From contig RPFO01000102.1 in assembly GCA_009746045.1 (NCBI GenBank), forward strand, positions 2,337,308-2,401,307: a stretch of DNA of 64,000 bases, read 5' to 3'. A model generated the notes under the pieces. That model was not told where the DNA came from and did no database searches. It saw only the letters and a program-made list of their open reading frames with translations. Below, in pieces: positions 32,044-44,435 of this stretch. Made by a program: the position numbers and the translations under genes. The stretch comes from Mesostigma viride (lineage: Eukaryota > Streptophyta > Mesostigmatophyceae > Mesostigmatales > Mesostigmataceae). Within the stretch, counting starts at the first letter, position 1; each line of letters begins with the position of its first letter.

Positions 32044-33348
32044 ATGGATACCCGCGAGGAGGCCTTTTCTGCCGAGGAAGCTGCCGCATTTTTACCTGGC
32101 AAATGGCCAGGCCTTAACGCCATCATGCGCCTGTCCCGAGCTGCCGCCCTCACCATCCTGCACCTGGCTGCCGAGAAAAAGTGCGAGATCCGGGACTGCA
32201 ACCAACAGGTTACCCACCTGTCGGACTTTCTCCACGACGACCCCGACGACACTGACCTCTGCCTCGCAGTCTGGTGGACGTGCTCCCGTCTTTCCGACAG
32301 CGCCCTTGAGCGCTTTGTCATGGCCTCTCTGGACCTGGGAGCCGACCCCACTGTTGCGGCCGCCATCAACATCACCGCCAAGCAAGTCGCCAATACGTGC
32401 TTCGATCGCCTCCCTCCCCTCCTCAACGCTGCCCTCAACCCTGTCCACAACCACCTCGCCACCCACCACGCCCATTCCTCACACGCCGACACCTCCATCC
32501 ACTCCGCCATCACCCACATTGCAGCAGGGCTGCAGCAGCAGCAGCAGCTCCTCCACCAGCTCCAGCAACAACTTGCCGCCTCCATAACTCCTGCCAAGAC
32601 CACCTATGCCGCCACGCTTCAGAACCCTACGGAGCTCATCAACGAAATCAAAACAGCCGTCAAGGCCAGCACAAGGGATGCTATGCACGAACCCATTCGC
32701 TCATGCAGTATTGTGGTACGTGGCGTCCCCTCGAACGTCAACGATGCACGCCTGGGCACCTACCTCCGGGGCGACCCCTTCCTGGGGAAGCTCGGCGTGG
32801 CCCAAAGCGTCGTCATCAAAACGGCACGACGGCTCGGCGGCCCCACCGCCCCTGTCTTGGTGGAATTCCACCGCAAGGAGGACAAACTGCAGGTGCAGAA
32901 GGCCCGCCGGAACCTCCACGATACCCAACTGAGCATCGACGATTACTATACCCCGGAGCAGCTTGAGGCCCGGGCTGCCGCTTTGAACCGGCCGGAGGTC
33001 CACGAGGCTCGGGCAGCCAAGCAGGCCAACCCGCAACTACGGTGCAGCATCTATGCCCGCCTCTTTAATGGCGTCTTCATCGTCCGCATTAACGGCCAGG
33101 ACCTTCCTCCAATGACGGCGACCCCCATGGATACCGCCGTGCCAGCGCCCCAGCCCCCTGCTCGGCCCCCGCCGTCACCGCCATCGCCACCGGCATCGAC
33201 GGTCACCTGCTCCCCAGCACGTGTGGGGATCCGCCGGGGCAACTTCAGCTCAGGTATGGCTGCCAGGCTTGGCCGTCCCCCTAATAAATTCGTTCGCTTT
33301 GCACCTGAGCCGGAGCCCGCGCTGCGAACCCTTCTCTCCTATCAATGA
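32044..33348 (+). CDS. LINE ORF1, putative RNA-binding protein
   Basis: 434 residues starting MDTREEAFSAEEAAAF. The N-terminal half is helical, with a Gln-rich stretch (residues about 160-180). A central fold begins RSCSIVVRGVPSNVND and looks like an RRM-type ORF1p core. The C-terminus LSIDDYYTPEQLEAR ... FIVRINGQDLPP is followed by a proline-rich linker. ORF1 proteins coat the element RNA and act as chaperones in the retrotransposition particle. An overlapping frame from 31880 (MAEYDSSQQSQ...) reads convincingly for about 55 residues, so the original start may be there with a later frameshift. Its stop overlaps the ORF2 start as ATGA. Confidence 0.75.
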   Translation: MDTREEAFSAEEAAAFLPGKWPGLNAIMRLSRAAALTILHLAAEKKCEIRDCNQQVTHLSDFLHDDPDDTDLCLAVWWTCSRLSDSALERFVMASLDLGADPTVAAAINITAKQVANTCFDRLPPLLNAALNPVHNHLATHHAHSSHADTSIHSAITHIAAGLQQQQQLLHQLQQQLAASITPAKTTYAATLQNPTELINEIKTAVKASTRDAMHEPIRSCSIVVRGVPSNVNDARLGTYLRGDPFLGKLGVAQSVVIKTARRLGGPTAPVLVEFHRKEDKLQVQKARRNLHDTQLSIDDYYTPEQLEARAAALNRPEVHEARAAKQANPQLRCSIYARLFNGVFIVRINGQDLPPMTATPMDTAVPAPQPPARPPPSPPSPPASTVTCSPARVGIRRGNFSSGMAARLGRPPNKFVRFAPEPEPALRTLLSYQ

Positions 33349-36300
33349 CGACGCTCGCGGCCCCGCGGCTCCGCGGCTCTAGCAGTGGGATCTGCCTAAC
33401 TCCCCTTCCCGCCCCTTTGCCTTCGCAGCCCTCGGGCTGTCGGAGAGAGAGCAACGGGTCGGCAGTGAGCCAGGTTAGCCCCGCCTCGCGCGGCCGCCTC
33501 CGAAACCTCCTCAGACTGCACGCATTTCTTATGCGTGCAGACGCAAACTCATTCTACCTGGCCACCCGAGCCAACCGTCGGCGTCGCCTCGACGCGTTGG
33601 CAGGAAGAATCGAAATGGTGATTGAAAGCATAAGTCCCCAACCCGCCCCCCCTACCCCACCACCTCCACCCCCACCCCCATCACCACCCTGCTCCATCTC
33701 CGCCCCCACCCCCGCCTGCACCCCCCTTTTCGGTCAACGCGCGCCCTTGGTCATCGCCACCTTCAACGCCCGCACGCTCCAGCCCGACGCTGACCGCTGT
33801 CACTGCCTGCGCAGTGACGACTGTCAGTGCCATCGAGTCTCCAATCTTATTGGTTTCTGCATCGACAATAATATCGCCATCCTGGGAATCCAAGAACACA
33901 GGCGCACTGCATCGGCCCGCGGATCAACTGCCCTTGTTGCTGACGACATCGACGGCTGGCGGTTCTACTACGGAGGCGGCGACGGCACCGGGAACGGGGG
34001 CGTCGGTCTCCTCTGCTCCCCGCTCGCCGTACGCCACATGGGCGAACCCCAGCTGGTCAACGCTCGGCTCCTCGTGGCCACTTTTCATTCGATGGAGGGC
34101 CACTCGACCTACGCCCTGACGGTGGGCGTTGGTTACGCACCCCACTCCGGCCACCCAGAACAAGACCGCAAGGACTTCTTTGCAGCGCTGGAGAACCTGG
34201 CGAACGGCATCCCTGGTCGCAACTACCTCGCTCTGCTGCTGGACGCCAACGCCACGCTACCACCGGGTACTGGCGGATGTCAGCACGCCCCCAACGGTAC
34301 GGTCTCCAATGCCAACACCGAACTTTTTGCTGATTTGCTTACGACATGCGATTTGGTCACTGCCAACACCCGCTTTCCACATAGTCCAGATGCTTTGGTC
34401 ACACACACCTCGCCAACTGGCACTGAACGCTGCATTGACTATGTTGTAATGCGCAAGCGTCATCAAGGATCTGTACTAGCTGCTCGCTCGCATGTGATCC
34501 CCCTGGTGCGCTCCGATCATCGCATCGTCACCGCCCGCATCCGCCTGCGATTCCCCTCGCCCTTTCGTAAGCACGTGGCACCACCTGATTTGCGCACACT
34601 TCAGTTGCTCGAGAAATCTGACGACGCTCTGGAGGACTTCCCTGAAAAACGCGCCCACAAGCGCGCCGCAGAGGCGTTCGTCGACGCGCTGGACATCCCG
34701 GCCAGCCACGCCCAGCTGTTCGCTGCCGGCCCGGCATCGGCCCTTCGGCACCTCGCTGACAAGCTGCCCGCGGCCGGGGCCCTACTGCCCCCCCGCCGCC
34801 CGCCCCGCTTCACCAGCCTGCACCGGCTCCCCGCCGTCATCCAGGCCCGGCAAGCCCTGCGCGACAACCGCGACCCCGCCCGCTACGCCCGCCTCAAAGC
34901 CGATTACCACTCGGCCATCCGGCAGGCGACCAAGGAGCAGGAGGACCTTCATGTCCGCGAGTACTTCGCCCACCTCAAGGACCAGCACGGCAAGTACGCC
35001 TGGACCCGCCTGCGTCACGCCCAACGGCCCGCCGGCGGCGCGCAGCCGGCGCCGCGGACGCTCTCTGGCTCACCGCAGCAGCAGCTCAACCAGTGGTATT
35101 CCTCCCAGTCCCGGCTGCTCGGCGCCCCCCCGCCGCCTCCGCCGCTTGGCCCTCTGGCGGCCGCACGCCTGGCAGTAGCACCGGCGGACGTCCCTGCGCC
35201 GCCCACGCCGCCCGCCGCTGAGCAGGACTACACGTACCCAGCCCTGACGGAACCCCTGGCCCACCCCAACGAGCTCCCGCCGTTCACCGAGCTCGAGCTG
35301 AGCACCGCCGCCAAGCAACTCCGCTTCTATGCTGCCGTTGGACCTGACCAGCTCCCAGCCCCGGTGATTAAGCTGACGGCGCTCACGGGGTTCCTGCTTG
35401 ACGTCTGCAACCGGATCCTGCTTGCCGACGCGCCGCCGATTCCTGAGTGGCAGCACAGCTACCGTATTATGCTGTACAAAAACAAAGGTTCCCCTGACGA
35501 CCCCGCCAACTACAGAGGAGTCTGCATCCAGAGCGCCGCACTTAAGTTGTTCATGCGCATGATCCTCAACCGCCTTCGTTCTGCTCTCGACTGTCACCTT
35601 GGGGAAAGTCAAATGGGCTTCCGTCCTGGGCGCAACACCGTCATGGCCATCTTCGTCGCGCGTCGCCTCTTCGAGGAAATCGCTCTCCTGCAACCTGGTG
35701 AGTTTCCCGCCATCCTGATCTTCGTCGACTTCATCAAGGCTTTTGATTCTGTCCTCTGGGACGCTCTATGGGCTGTACTTGCTCGCGCTCGCGTCCCCAC
35801 TCCCCTGATTACCGTCATCCGCACGCTGTATGAGGGGTCCACCACTTCGGTGCGCACTCAACACGGCATACCCCGCCCTGCCCACTGCAGACCGGCGTCT
35901 GGCAGGGTTGCGTCCTGTCGCCGTACCTGTTTATTATTGTAGTGGATTATGTTATGCGCCAGGCACGTGCTCGCTTTGCTAGCATTGCAGGCCGTGCCCC
36001 TGGCCTAGCGATCACGAACGAGCTTGGGGAAGGGGGGCCGACTAACAAGCAGAATTTACTAGCTGACCTCATTTATGCCGACGACATCACGCTCATCGAG
36101 AAGCCGGAGTCTGCCCAACTTTGGCTGGACTGCCTGGCGCTCGAGGCTCGGGCGGTTGGTCTAGAAATCAGCCCCAAAACGGAGGCCCTGGCCCTCGGCA
36201 TGGCAGGGCCCCCACCCACACTCCGCCTCTTAGACGATGCCGAGGTCAACTACCCTACTTCAGGCCGCTTCAAGCTGCTCGGCAGTTGGCTTCCCGACTG

Positions 36301-36982
36301 CGAGGACGACATGACGACACGGATCGGCATGGCGTGGGCGCACCTCCATGACCACCGCCGCTGGTGGAGCAACCCCGCCCTACCCCGGATCGTCAAGCGT
36401 GACCTCTTCAAGGTCGTCATTCTGACGATCCTGACCTACGGCGCCGAGACGTGGACACTGATGCAGGAGCTGGAGCAACGACTCGACGGCGCCGTCACCA
36501 AGATGCTGCGCAAGGCCCTTAACATCCCCTTTGGTTTGCACATTAGTAATGAGGATTTGTACGCTGATTTGCCCTATGTTTCCCACATTATTAGGCACAG
36601 GCGCCTGGGCCTAGCCGGGCACCTGGCCCGCACAGATCAGGTAGATACATCAGATAGACTAGCTGGCACCAAGCCCGCCCAGCCTGGGCGATATGTCCTC
36701 ACCTGGCGTGCCCGGGCCGGCCGCGCGCGGCAGGGCCGCCACCCGTGGACTTTTCGTGATAGACTCGGCATGGACATGTGCTACACTAGACGTGACGGGC
36801 TTGACACCCCCGGGCAGCCTCCTGGTTTGTCTGTAATATGGAGGCAGATGGTGCGCAAGGATAGATGGCAAGTAGTGATGAAGGAGACCACCCCCAAGCC
36901 TGTGGGGGCTCCGCGTGTGACCAAGTATGGCATTCATAGCGATTCGGGCCGCGGTGCCCACACCCCTGTAACTAGGACCTAG
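33345..36982 (+). pseudogene. LINE ORF2: endonuclease and reverse transcriptase, one frameshift
   Basis: The N-terminal AP-endonuclease domain shows VIATFNARTL, ILGIQEHRR, GVGYAPHSGH, LLLDANA and RSDHRIV. The RT domain has NYRGVCIQSAALKLF, GFRPGRNT, the catalytic FVDFIKAFDS and YADDITLIE, and QGCVLSPYLF in a second frame. The post-RT part has YGAETWTLMQELEQRLDG and RRLGLAGHLARTD. The frame breaks once at about 35880, between TQHGIP and LQTGVWQGC. The upstream frame ends at 35942 and the downstream frame runs to 36982. Otherwise no stops occur. The catalytic residues are intact, so the copy is recently dead or the break is a sequence error. Translation probably begins by reinitiation at the ATGA overlap with ORF1. 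Confidence 0.88.
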
Positions 36983-37075
36983 ATAGCTTATACCATCCAT
37001 TCCATCCCATGTTCCCCTCCCACTGAGGACTTATGCTCACGTGACGCAGTCACGTGTCTATTAATTAATTAATTA

Positions 37076-37089
37076 ATGACACAATAGTA
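37076..37089. repeat. LINE target-site duplication, right
   Basis: Exact copy of the 14-mer at 31467-31480. Confidence 0.85.
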
Positions 37090-37789
37090 GTATCCATGGA
37101 CGTACACTCACGACAAATTGGCTTTGGAAAAACTAAATCACATGAATGCGTCACAGAGCACTGATAACTCCTCAATATAACAGATGGCACCTGCGGGTGA
37201 AGAAAGATCCATCTAAGCAAAATCTAGCCATGGAAGATAACCACAGTTCCCAGCTTTTCTTTTCACAGCCATTGGCTAACGTTGCCTTTCTGTTGATGTG
37301 TGAGGATGTTTATAGACACGCCCATGTCAAATTGATATGAAATAATCACTCTTACGCTGCTACCTCTATTCATGGCAGGGCGGGGAACCGTCTGTCATGA
37401 ACAATGTTGTGGAAGCCCCCCCGAGATATAGAGGAAGCAAGCTGTTTAGATGCATGGGGAGATTAAAGATCTGGCATAACCTAAATGCATGTATATGTGT
37501 TGGCATTAGATCATCTATCAGCCATGCATGATGGCCCTGCTGATTGTGGCCTTCAGTGAGCTAACTTGCGCCTCAGCCCATACACGTGTCTTTGCCCCCC
37601 GGCCTCACCTTTATATAGCATCCACTTTGTATCGATCAGCCTACTTGTTGTTGTGCATCAATTGCACCCGCGCATTTGGGCCTACGCCACGATGCCTGGA
37701 GAGCTAAAGTCCTCTGTTGTGGCCGGCCTGCCCGCACCTCGTAAGCTAGCAAGAGCTAGTGCAAGCTAGTCAAGGACCATGCCACCTAA
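37090..37789. other. Between elements, nothing recognised
   Basis: Unique-looking sequence with no protein-like frame. If the LINE is removed it continues the sequence that ends at 31466. Confidence 0.3.
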
Positions 37790-38588
37790 TCAATTATGCG
37801 CGGTCCCGTTAATGGGGACACGCGTGAAGCACGTGTAGTGCTTTACATCCCTGTATGTTGCACAAGGCATTACCCCGCCATGTCCACTGCAGACCGGCGT
37901 CTGGCAGGGTTGCGTCCTGTCACCGTACCTAACTATTATTATTATTGTAGTGGATTATGTTATGCGCCAGGCACGTGCCCGCTTTGCTCTGCTTGCTGGC
38001 CGCGAACCTGGCCTAGTGATTAAAAGAATGAGCCTGGGGAGGGGCCGGGGGCCTACGAACCAGCAGAATTTACTCGCTGATCTCATCTATGCCGATCGAC
38101 GACATCACGCTCATTGAGAAGCCGGAGTCTGCCCACTCTGGCTGGACTGCCTGGCGCTCGAGGCCCCGGTGCTGTTAAGGTCTAGAAATCAGCCCAAAAA
38201 CGGAGGCCATGCCATGCAAGGGCCGGGCCCTTGGCCTGGCCGGCCCCCGCCTGTGCTCCGCCTCTTAGACGACACAACAGTAAATTTCCCGGCCTGCTTC
38301 AGGCTTCTTCAAGCTGGTTGGCAGATGCCTGGCTTAATTCCCGACTGCGACATGTCACATGACAACCCGGATCGGCATGGCATGGGGACAACTCCACGAG
38401 CACCGTCGCTGGTGGAGCAACCCCGCCCTGCCCCGGCTTGTCAAGTGCGACCTGTTCAAGGTACGTCGTCATTCTGACGATCCTGACCTACGTATGGCGC
38501 CATGATGTGAACGCTGACGCAGGAGCTGGAAAACGCCTCGACAGCACCGTCACCAAGATGCTGCTGGCACGGCACTGAATGGCTCCCT
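37790..38588 (+). mobile_element. LINE fragment, left half of a split copy
   Basis: Bases 37866-38588 match LINE positions about 35868-36533 (RT motif 4, YADD region, post-RT) with many stops and indels. Bases 37790-37865 resemble the TTAA-tailed 3' end seen at 5824 and 51700. The copy is interrupted at 38589 by a large insertion and resumes at 44436 at the next LINE position. Confidence 0.7.
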
Positions 38589-40034
38589 TTAACCCTTAAA
38601 CCGTAGCAACTCAGTCCTAAAAAACGGACTGAGTTGCACATCTTTGCACATTTGTTGTGTATGGCCTAAAAACAATTTCTGGCCACCCCTTGGTACCAAG
38701 CATGCATTTATGTTGAATTTCTTTGGGGACATGTCACCGGTCCCATATCTACGACTTTTGGGTGCTATAAATAGCACCAACCCCAGGGGGGTACGGAAAA
38801 ATGGGGTTTGAGACATACATCATGCAATATGGACCACTTACACAAATATATAGGCCCTGGAATTTCAAAGGCAGTTACTTTATATCACAGGCATGCCATC
38901 AATGCATTCACAACATGACATGCTACAGAACTGCACAAGCTAGCTAGCAAAAATCCCAAAATAGCTCAGTCCGTTTAATAGGACTGAGTTTTTTTGGGGG
39001 GGTGGCTAGCACTACCGTTTTGGTTTCCTATCCCAATGTGGCATAAAACATCATAGCTGGCCACACATGCATCCTCCAACACATTTCCAGCATATAAAAC
39101 AGCAGCTCATGCTATATAATACTGTAAATCTAGTGCCATTGGGCAGAAAGCACGCGTAGAAGGCACATGCAAGGAGCTTATTACCAACGTACCCTATACG
39201 CTACAAACAACTTCAAAATACAAGGAAAAAGGAAAGAAACAAAATTAGCAACTTGCTGATGCTTAAATGCAAGCAGATCCCAGGCATCTCTATGTCTCTA
39301 ACACACAGCAAACACACAAAAAGAAGGCGGACTTGGCCAGCGTGCATGCCTAGAACTGGGCAGAAAAACACTCGTCCTGAGTTGTTTAAGCAACGGAAAG
39401 CATCGTATCATCACACTGAACATTATTACAAACGATATCTGTCGTTATACCGACATTCATGTTGTAGCATACGCTAAAAGCAGTCAAAACTCGTCCAAAA
39501 TCTGGCCGAGGTAACATTACTACCCAACCATCACAAGCCTATGCACAGAAGCAATAAAACAACAAAAAGACAGTCATAAAGCTTCGATTATAGCCCCGAG
39601 TCTGGTATCGAAACAATATATGACACATGCGCGGTCACTGAGACATGATAAAAGGCTAAAACGTACCTGGTCGAAACCGCAGATTACCTTGTTTGCAGGA
39701 GCTAGCACGCCCACCCGACGAACGTAGCCGCAAGCATGTCCTGGCCGCCATTGATGGTCAACTGTGCTAGTAACGACGTAACTAACTCATCCATACGCAA
39801 AAATCCGAACATTTTCTGCCGAGCAACAAGTACAGCTTGCACTGTCATCGCCTGGCTGCTCACGCGATTTGCTGCGCCGCCACATAACCTCGAGACATAT
39901 CTAGGCATTTGTAAATGTTGCATGGCTACGCAAATAGCATTTACAAGACCTAGGGATGATGCCTACAAAGTTTCAGTCGAATACGTCAAGCCATGCTCTC
40001 GCCCCAGTCAGTTGTTTGTGCCACCATAGCCGCG

Positions 40035-40059
40035 GACGTGAATAATTTTTATTCACGTC
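40035..40059. repeat. Perfect 11-bp palindrome with 3-base loop
   Basis: Gacgtgaataa and its complement are separated by ttt. It may be a hairpin or a protein-binding site within the large insertion. Confidence 0.8.
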
Positions 40060-40337
40060 GTCCTCGTTTGGCCATGGTACCCCCCCTACTTTCCTTGACC
40101 ATAGGTCCCTGTCCAGGTGTCCAAAAGGAGCAAACCAGGGGTGTACGTGAAAGTACAAATCTAGATCTCGAAGCTGGTCCAAACAGAATATTCAAACGTT
40201 TGCTAGAATTATAGCTAGTTCTGCCACAAACTCGGTCCGTTTAAGGGGACTCGCACGTCCAAAAGCCTGAAAAACAGACTTTAATGAGTATCAGTTCCAA
40301 TGCACATGGGAACCATCTAGTGATGATTGGGTACCAT

Positions 40338-40862
40338 AAATATCAAGTAACGTGCGTGTTTGCAACTTGCCCGTTGAAACTCTACGGCGGAGCCAATTTT
40401 CGGAAGAACCTCACCCTTCTGCTTGCAAATTAGGGACAAATTCGGTGGATGGATGGATGTATGTATGTCATATGTATGTATGGATGGATGGATGGATTGA
40501 CGGATTTTCATCCCCTATTCCTATGTTTTCTCACGTGTACGGCCTTATCAAGTAACGTGCGTGTTTGCAACTTGCCCGTTGAAACTCTACGGCGGAGCCA
40601 ATTTTCGGAAGAACCTCACCCTTCTGCTTGCAAATTAGGAACAAATTCGGTGGATGGATGGATGGATGTATGTATGTATGTATGTATGGATGGATGGATT
40701 GACGGATTTTCATCCCCTATTCCTATGTTTTCTCACGTGTACGGCCTTATAAGCTTCGCCAATTCTGGCGAACCTAACGGTTCTTCCGAAAATTGGCTCC
40801 GCCTGATAAGCTTCGCCAATTCTGGCGAACCTAACGGTTCTTCCGAAAATTGGCTCCGCCTG
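40338..40862. repeat. Mixed direct and inverted repeat cluster
   Basis: A roughly 205-base unit (tcaagtaacgtgcgtgtttg through ctcacgtgtacggcctta, including a ggat/gtat microsatellite) occurs twice. Two copies of a 55-base unit follow (taagcttcgccaattctggc ... tggctccgcctga). Part of the 55-base unit is the reverse complement of a segment inside the first unit (ggcggagccaattttcgg). Confidence 0.85.
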
Positions 40863-42688
40863 ATGATGTTTGGACATTCATACCACCACTTGTTGGGGGT
40901 ACTACCCCCAACCACGCACCGGTGGCGAGCTAAAAATAGAAAAAGACGCTATTTATGAGATATTTTGCCCAAGACAAACCACTGACTTGTCTAAATGACC
41001 TGCCCATACATACCTGCAAAGTTCCCCCACTTTTTTAAAAGCTGGGCTATTTACATGGCCAAAATGGTCACATTTGTTATTAATTTTCCCGCAAAATGGG
41101 TATGACTTTTTTGAGCCAAAAAAAATAAATCAAATCATTAACACATCAGATTGGGTCATCCATACATGCGATATTCCACTGAGTGGGGGGAAACACAACC
41201 ACAAAGTTTGAGCTCATTCTGACAAGCGTAGCTCAAGTTATTGATTTTCCTGTGATGCCACCTGGGTAGACGCTAAAAGAGAATTGACGGAGCTAGTGCT
41301 AAGCAAAAATGACATCTGTTTTGCTACCCTAGACACCCAAAAACATGCCCACTTTGATCACGGAGTGTGAGGAGGATGTCCGGAGCGTCATACGCCCCAC
41401 CCCTCCATCGGCACAGCCAGCCTTGTGAGTCTACCCTTAACAACAAGGCTGGTAGGACGACACGCCTGAGCAGCATATGTCATGCCTATCTCAGGCTAAT
41501 AATGTGTGATTTTGTGCCAACAACCAAGTTGTTCCACCCAACAACACATTAAAAACCCTGTTCCAAAATGCCCAACAAGCCGGACATGTGGAGGACCACA
41601 CACGCAGTATATAAAGAGAAAATAAGCTGACTTTTTATCCAGCCAACCTGTGGCTAGCTGCTCTGGTTAGCATGACAAAGGCTATCATTTACTCAGTGGG
41701 AAAGGTGAAGAGACCATTGGAACAACCTACCTGACGCATGTGCCACCAAAGCATGATTGTGTCCCGCAAAATGCACACTGCCTCCTTTCTAACAAGCACG
41801 AGCCACTTTCTTTAGGAGACAGGTGCCAGCTCGTCAGTGTCTGGGGAAAATGATGCCGCTGCTTAGGAAGACCGCGTGAATTTCCTCGAACACAACTGTC
41901 TACAAAGCAAAAGAAATTTCAGAGAAGCATGGAAATAAAAGCATTACACCTTCCCGACAGGTTGTGGGCCACGCGCTGCAGCAAGCCAGCCACGTCACAG
42001 ACGAACTTGCTAAAAAACATCCAGGAATCTAGCGATGCAGCGCCAGGACCCGCAAGTTCATGGCTGCATCTGGCCGGAAAGAAGGCAAAAAGCTTACGCT
42101 CAACGAGCTAAGAAAGCAGGAAAGCGCTACCTTAGGACGTTTAATACAAGAACGTACCATAACGGGCATTTATTCGTGCCCAGGCGCACAAGAAAGGCCA
42201 CCCTTTCATGGAGAGGTCGGGCGCGCATCGCGCAGGCCTAATGTTATCTTACCGCAAAATGACGGGAAAGGTAAAGATAGCAGCGGGAATTTTTACGGCT
42301 TTAGAAACATCATTAAACTAGCTAGCTTCCATTAGGACCATCAAAACTGGCAACAATCGACAATCACACCTGCAGGCATCCATTATACTTTATTCATCCC
42401 GACAGAAATTCAGGCCGGACCCCCCCTGCCGATGGTAAAGAAAAAGAGCCCGCGACATTATAGATCGCAACTATCCCACCATAAATTAGAATCAGTAACT
42501 AATTTTCTCCAAGAATCGAGCATTTTTTCTGCTTTCCGCGAGCCAGATTTGTCACGTTTCGTCTAAAAGCAGTCACCATGGCCACTTCCGCAAGGGGTGC
42601 GCGCACCGTGCACCCACTTTTCACGGTACGGAGGGTACCGCGGAATTTTTTTGGCGCGGAAAATATTCGCCGCGCCGAGTCCCCTTAA

Positions 42689-44387
42689 CCCCTAAATGGT
42701 CTTGCTGCCGATTTTCCGCCAAAAAGTGACTTAGAGCCGATTTGTCGGCACCTACTCGGGGGACCAGTTTGCGAGAATACTATTGGGAATTAGGAAACGT
42801 TTAGCTGAGAAGAATGAAAGTTTATAAGTTTCTCCAGAACATGATACTAGGGTTTGCTATATTTTGACCAAGTTTAACAGGTGTTCCAGACCGTCAAAGT
42901 ACAAGGGGTCAGGGTACTTTTTCACGTACAACGTGCATTCCGGAAAACGACGACCTGGCCATGGCGGCTTGCGCCCACGCATGGCATTTACGTTTGCGTT
43001 CGAATTTTCTGGCCAAACTTAGGGTATTGATTTTATACGTCCTAAAGATCATACAGGCCAATTTTTGGTTCGCGGGAATGCCATTTGATAGGTGTCGGCA
43101 GCGTTCTTGCTGGAAAAAACTGCGATCAGGCCGGACGATAGAAACGTTGACAGCAATACCTTTCCGGCGTATTTTAAAGGATATATCGGTTTCTTTGTAC
43201 TTTTTATGATACATATTAGTCGTAAACGTGCAAGGGTGGCCAGAAATCGCCGAATCCAGCGACCATGCTGCACAACTTTGGTGTGCCGAAATGCGCCATT
43301 TTGCGGCCACCGCCTGGGCCAAGGTAACGCCATCCATGCCTGGTAAAGCTTAAGCATCGTTTTCCTATCGATGTTTGACGTTTATATATACGTTCTAGCT
43401 TGTGTAGCACATTCTTTTTGCATTATTCATGCTCTTTCTTGACCCTGGCCTGGCCCCTTTCTAAAACACCCTTCTTAGATGCTTCCCTCAGTCAGTTGAC
43501 CTGCCACAGGGTGATGGTGATAAGTTTTAGAGGCTGTATGGGTTTGAATACCTCCATATATGTTTGTTATACATTTCCCACACACATATTGCATGAGTGT
43601 GAGGCAGTTGGCTGGTCTCTGTGGCATCATCAAGCATGTAACCGGTGAGTAGAAGCTTCCCATTGTCAGCATGTGCCACCAGGTGTGCTGGCCATCACCT
43701 GGAAAGCTATAGCAGCTTAGGCCTAGTTTATCCTTGCTAGGGCAGGCTGAAATAGGCTTAAAATCACTAGTTTGTTGGTGGCTGCCTCCTAGAATGCATG
43801 CCTTGCGTAGGGTATCCGTACCACGTTACCTACGTGCATGGACAAGGTGGCACCTGCACATAGGTGCCATGTAAGGGCAGTGTGATGATGCAGTTATGTT
43901 TCCCCATCATTGTGGAAGGGAAATGTATTGTTTGGCATGGTTGGGGGCCATATTAGTAGGTATTAGTAGGTAGTATGCCCACTCCTACCCCCTTGGTTGC
44001 TTTTTACCAACGGTACCCCTATGGGCTGTACTGGGTGTAACTGCTGGTATACCCACCCAAATGATGACCCCAATGGCTCAAACTGTTCAGCAACTAATTG
44101 TTTATCATCCCTGAAGTGGTAGGTGCCTAGCTCTTACAACATAATTCAAAATGCACATTCTACCAAAAATGAAAACGCTCGTCTTGACCCCCCTGACTTT
44201 GACGGCAGTTATACATGGCCTACGATGAATATATGTGAGGTTGTGATATATCATGGCTTAGGGCAACTCATGGACATGCTTGCCCCCCAAGGACAGCCAT
44301 TGGATATTGCTAGGTTGTACAGGGGCTGGTTTACAAAATAGGTGAGTTACTGCCGATTTATCGGCAGCATTTCCGCCCATTTAGGGG
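42689..44387. mobile_element. 1.7 kb TIR element, copy A, TSD TTAA
   Basis: Terminal inverted repeat CCCCTAAATGG, flanked on both sides by TTAA (42685-42688 and 44388-44391). Subterminal palindromes of the form gccgat..atcggc lie near both ends. The body is almost identical, in reverse orientation, to copy B at 46562-48250. It contains short frames conserved in both copies but no recognisable transposase. The TTAA duplication would fit piggyBac-like or Kolobok-like mobilisation. That is inference. Confidence 0.75.
42909..43337 (-). CDS. Conserved 142-aa frame in TIR element, copy A
   Basis: Starts MDGVTLAQAVAAKWRISAHQ and has a basic C-terminal half (RKFERKRKCHAWAQ). The same frame is intact in copy B (47602-48030) with a few substitutions. 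Other frames over this stretch are also conserved because the copies are recent, so coding is unproven. The family was not recognised. Confidence 0.25.
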   Translation of the reverse strand: MDGVTLAQAVAAKWRISAHQSCAAWSLDSAISGHPCTFTTNMYHKKYKETDISFKIRRKGIAVNVSIVRPDRSFFQQERCRHLSNGIPANQKLACMIFRTYKINTLSLARKFERKRKCHAWAQAAMARSSFSGMHVVREKVP

Positions 44388-44435
44388 TTAATAGGACTGA
44401 GAAAAACTCAGTCCACTAAAACGGACCGAGTACCG

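Larger units (their letters stand above)
31481..37075 (+). mobile_element. Near full-length non-LTR retrotransposon (LINE)
   Basis: A 5.6 kb element flanked by a perfect 14-bp duplication and ending in a (TTAA)n tail. It has a 5' leader, ORF1 and ORF2 with an apurinic endonuclease, reverse transcriptase and a conserved post-RT tail. It moves by target-primed reverse transcription. The exact duplication and largely open frames indicate a young insertion. One frameshift in ORF2 probably disables it. RT and tail features resemble RTE/L2-like elements, but the clade was not determined. Truncated relatives occur at 5470, 19430, 37866, 44436, 44900, 45786 and 51716. Confidence 0.92.
38593..44435. 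mobile_element. 5.8 kb TTAA-flanked element splitting a LINE fragment
   Basis: The insertion is bounded by TTAA on both sides (38589-38592 and 44436-44439). LINE sequence breaks off before it and resumes after it without loss. Its ends carry related hairpins built from actcagtcc and cggactgagt (38607-38634 left, 44400-44430 right). Further copies of that motif lie at 38962-38990 and 40229. No transposase was recognised, so it is probably non-autonomous. About 1.7 kb of its right part is a second, nested element. The termini are weakly inverted (ccgtagcaactcagtcc against cggtactcggtcc). Confidence 0.55.

Noticed and set aside
33345-35942. ORF2 as two separate genes
   Set aside because: The RT domain runs across the break with motif 4 in the second frame, so one frameshifted ORF is the simpler reading.
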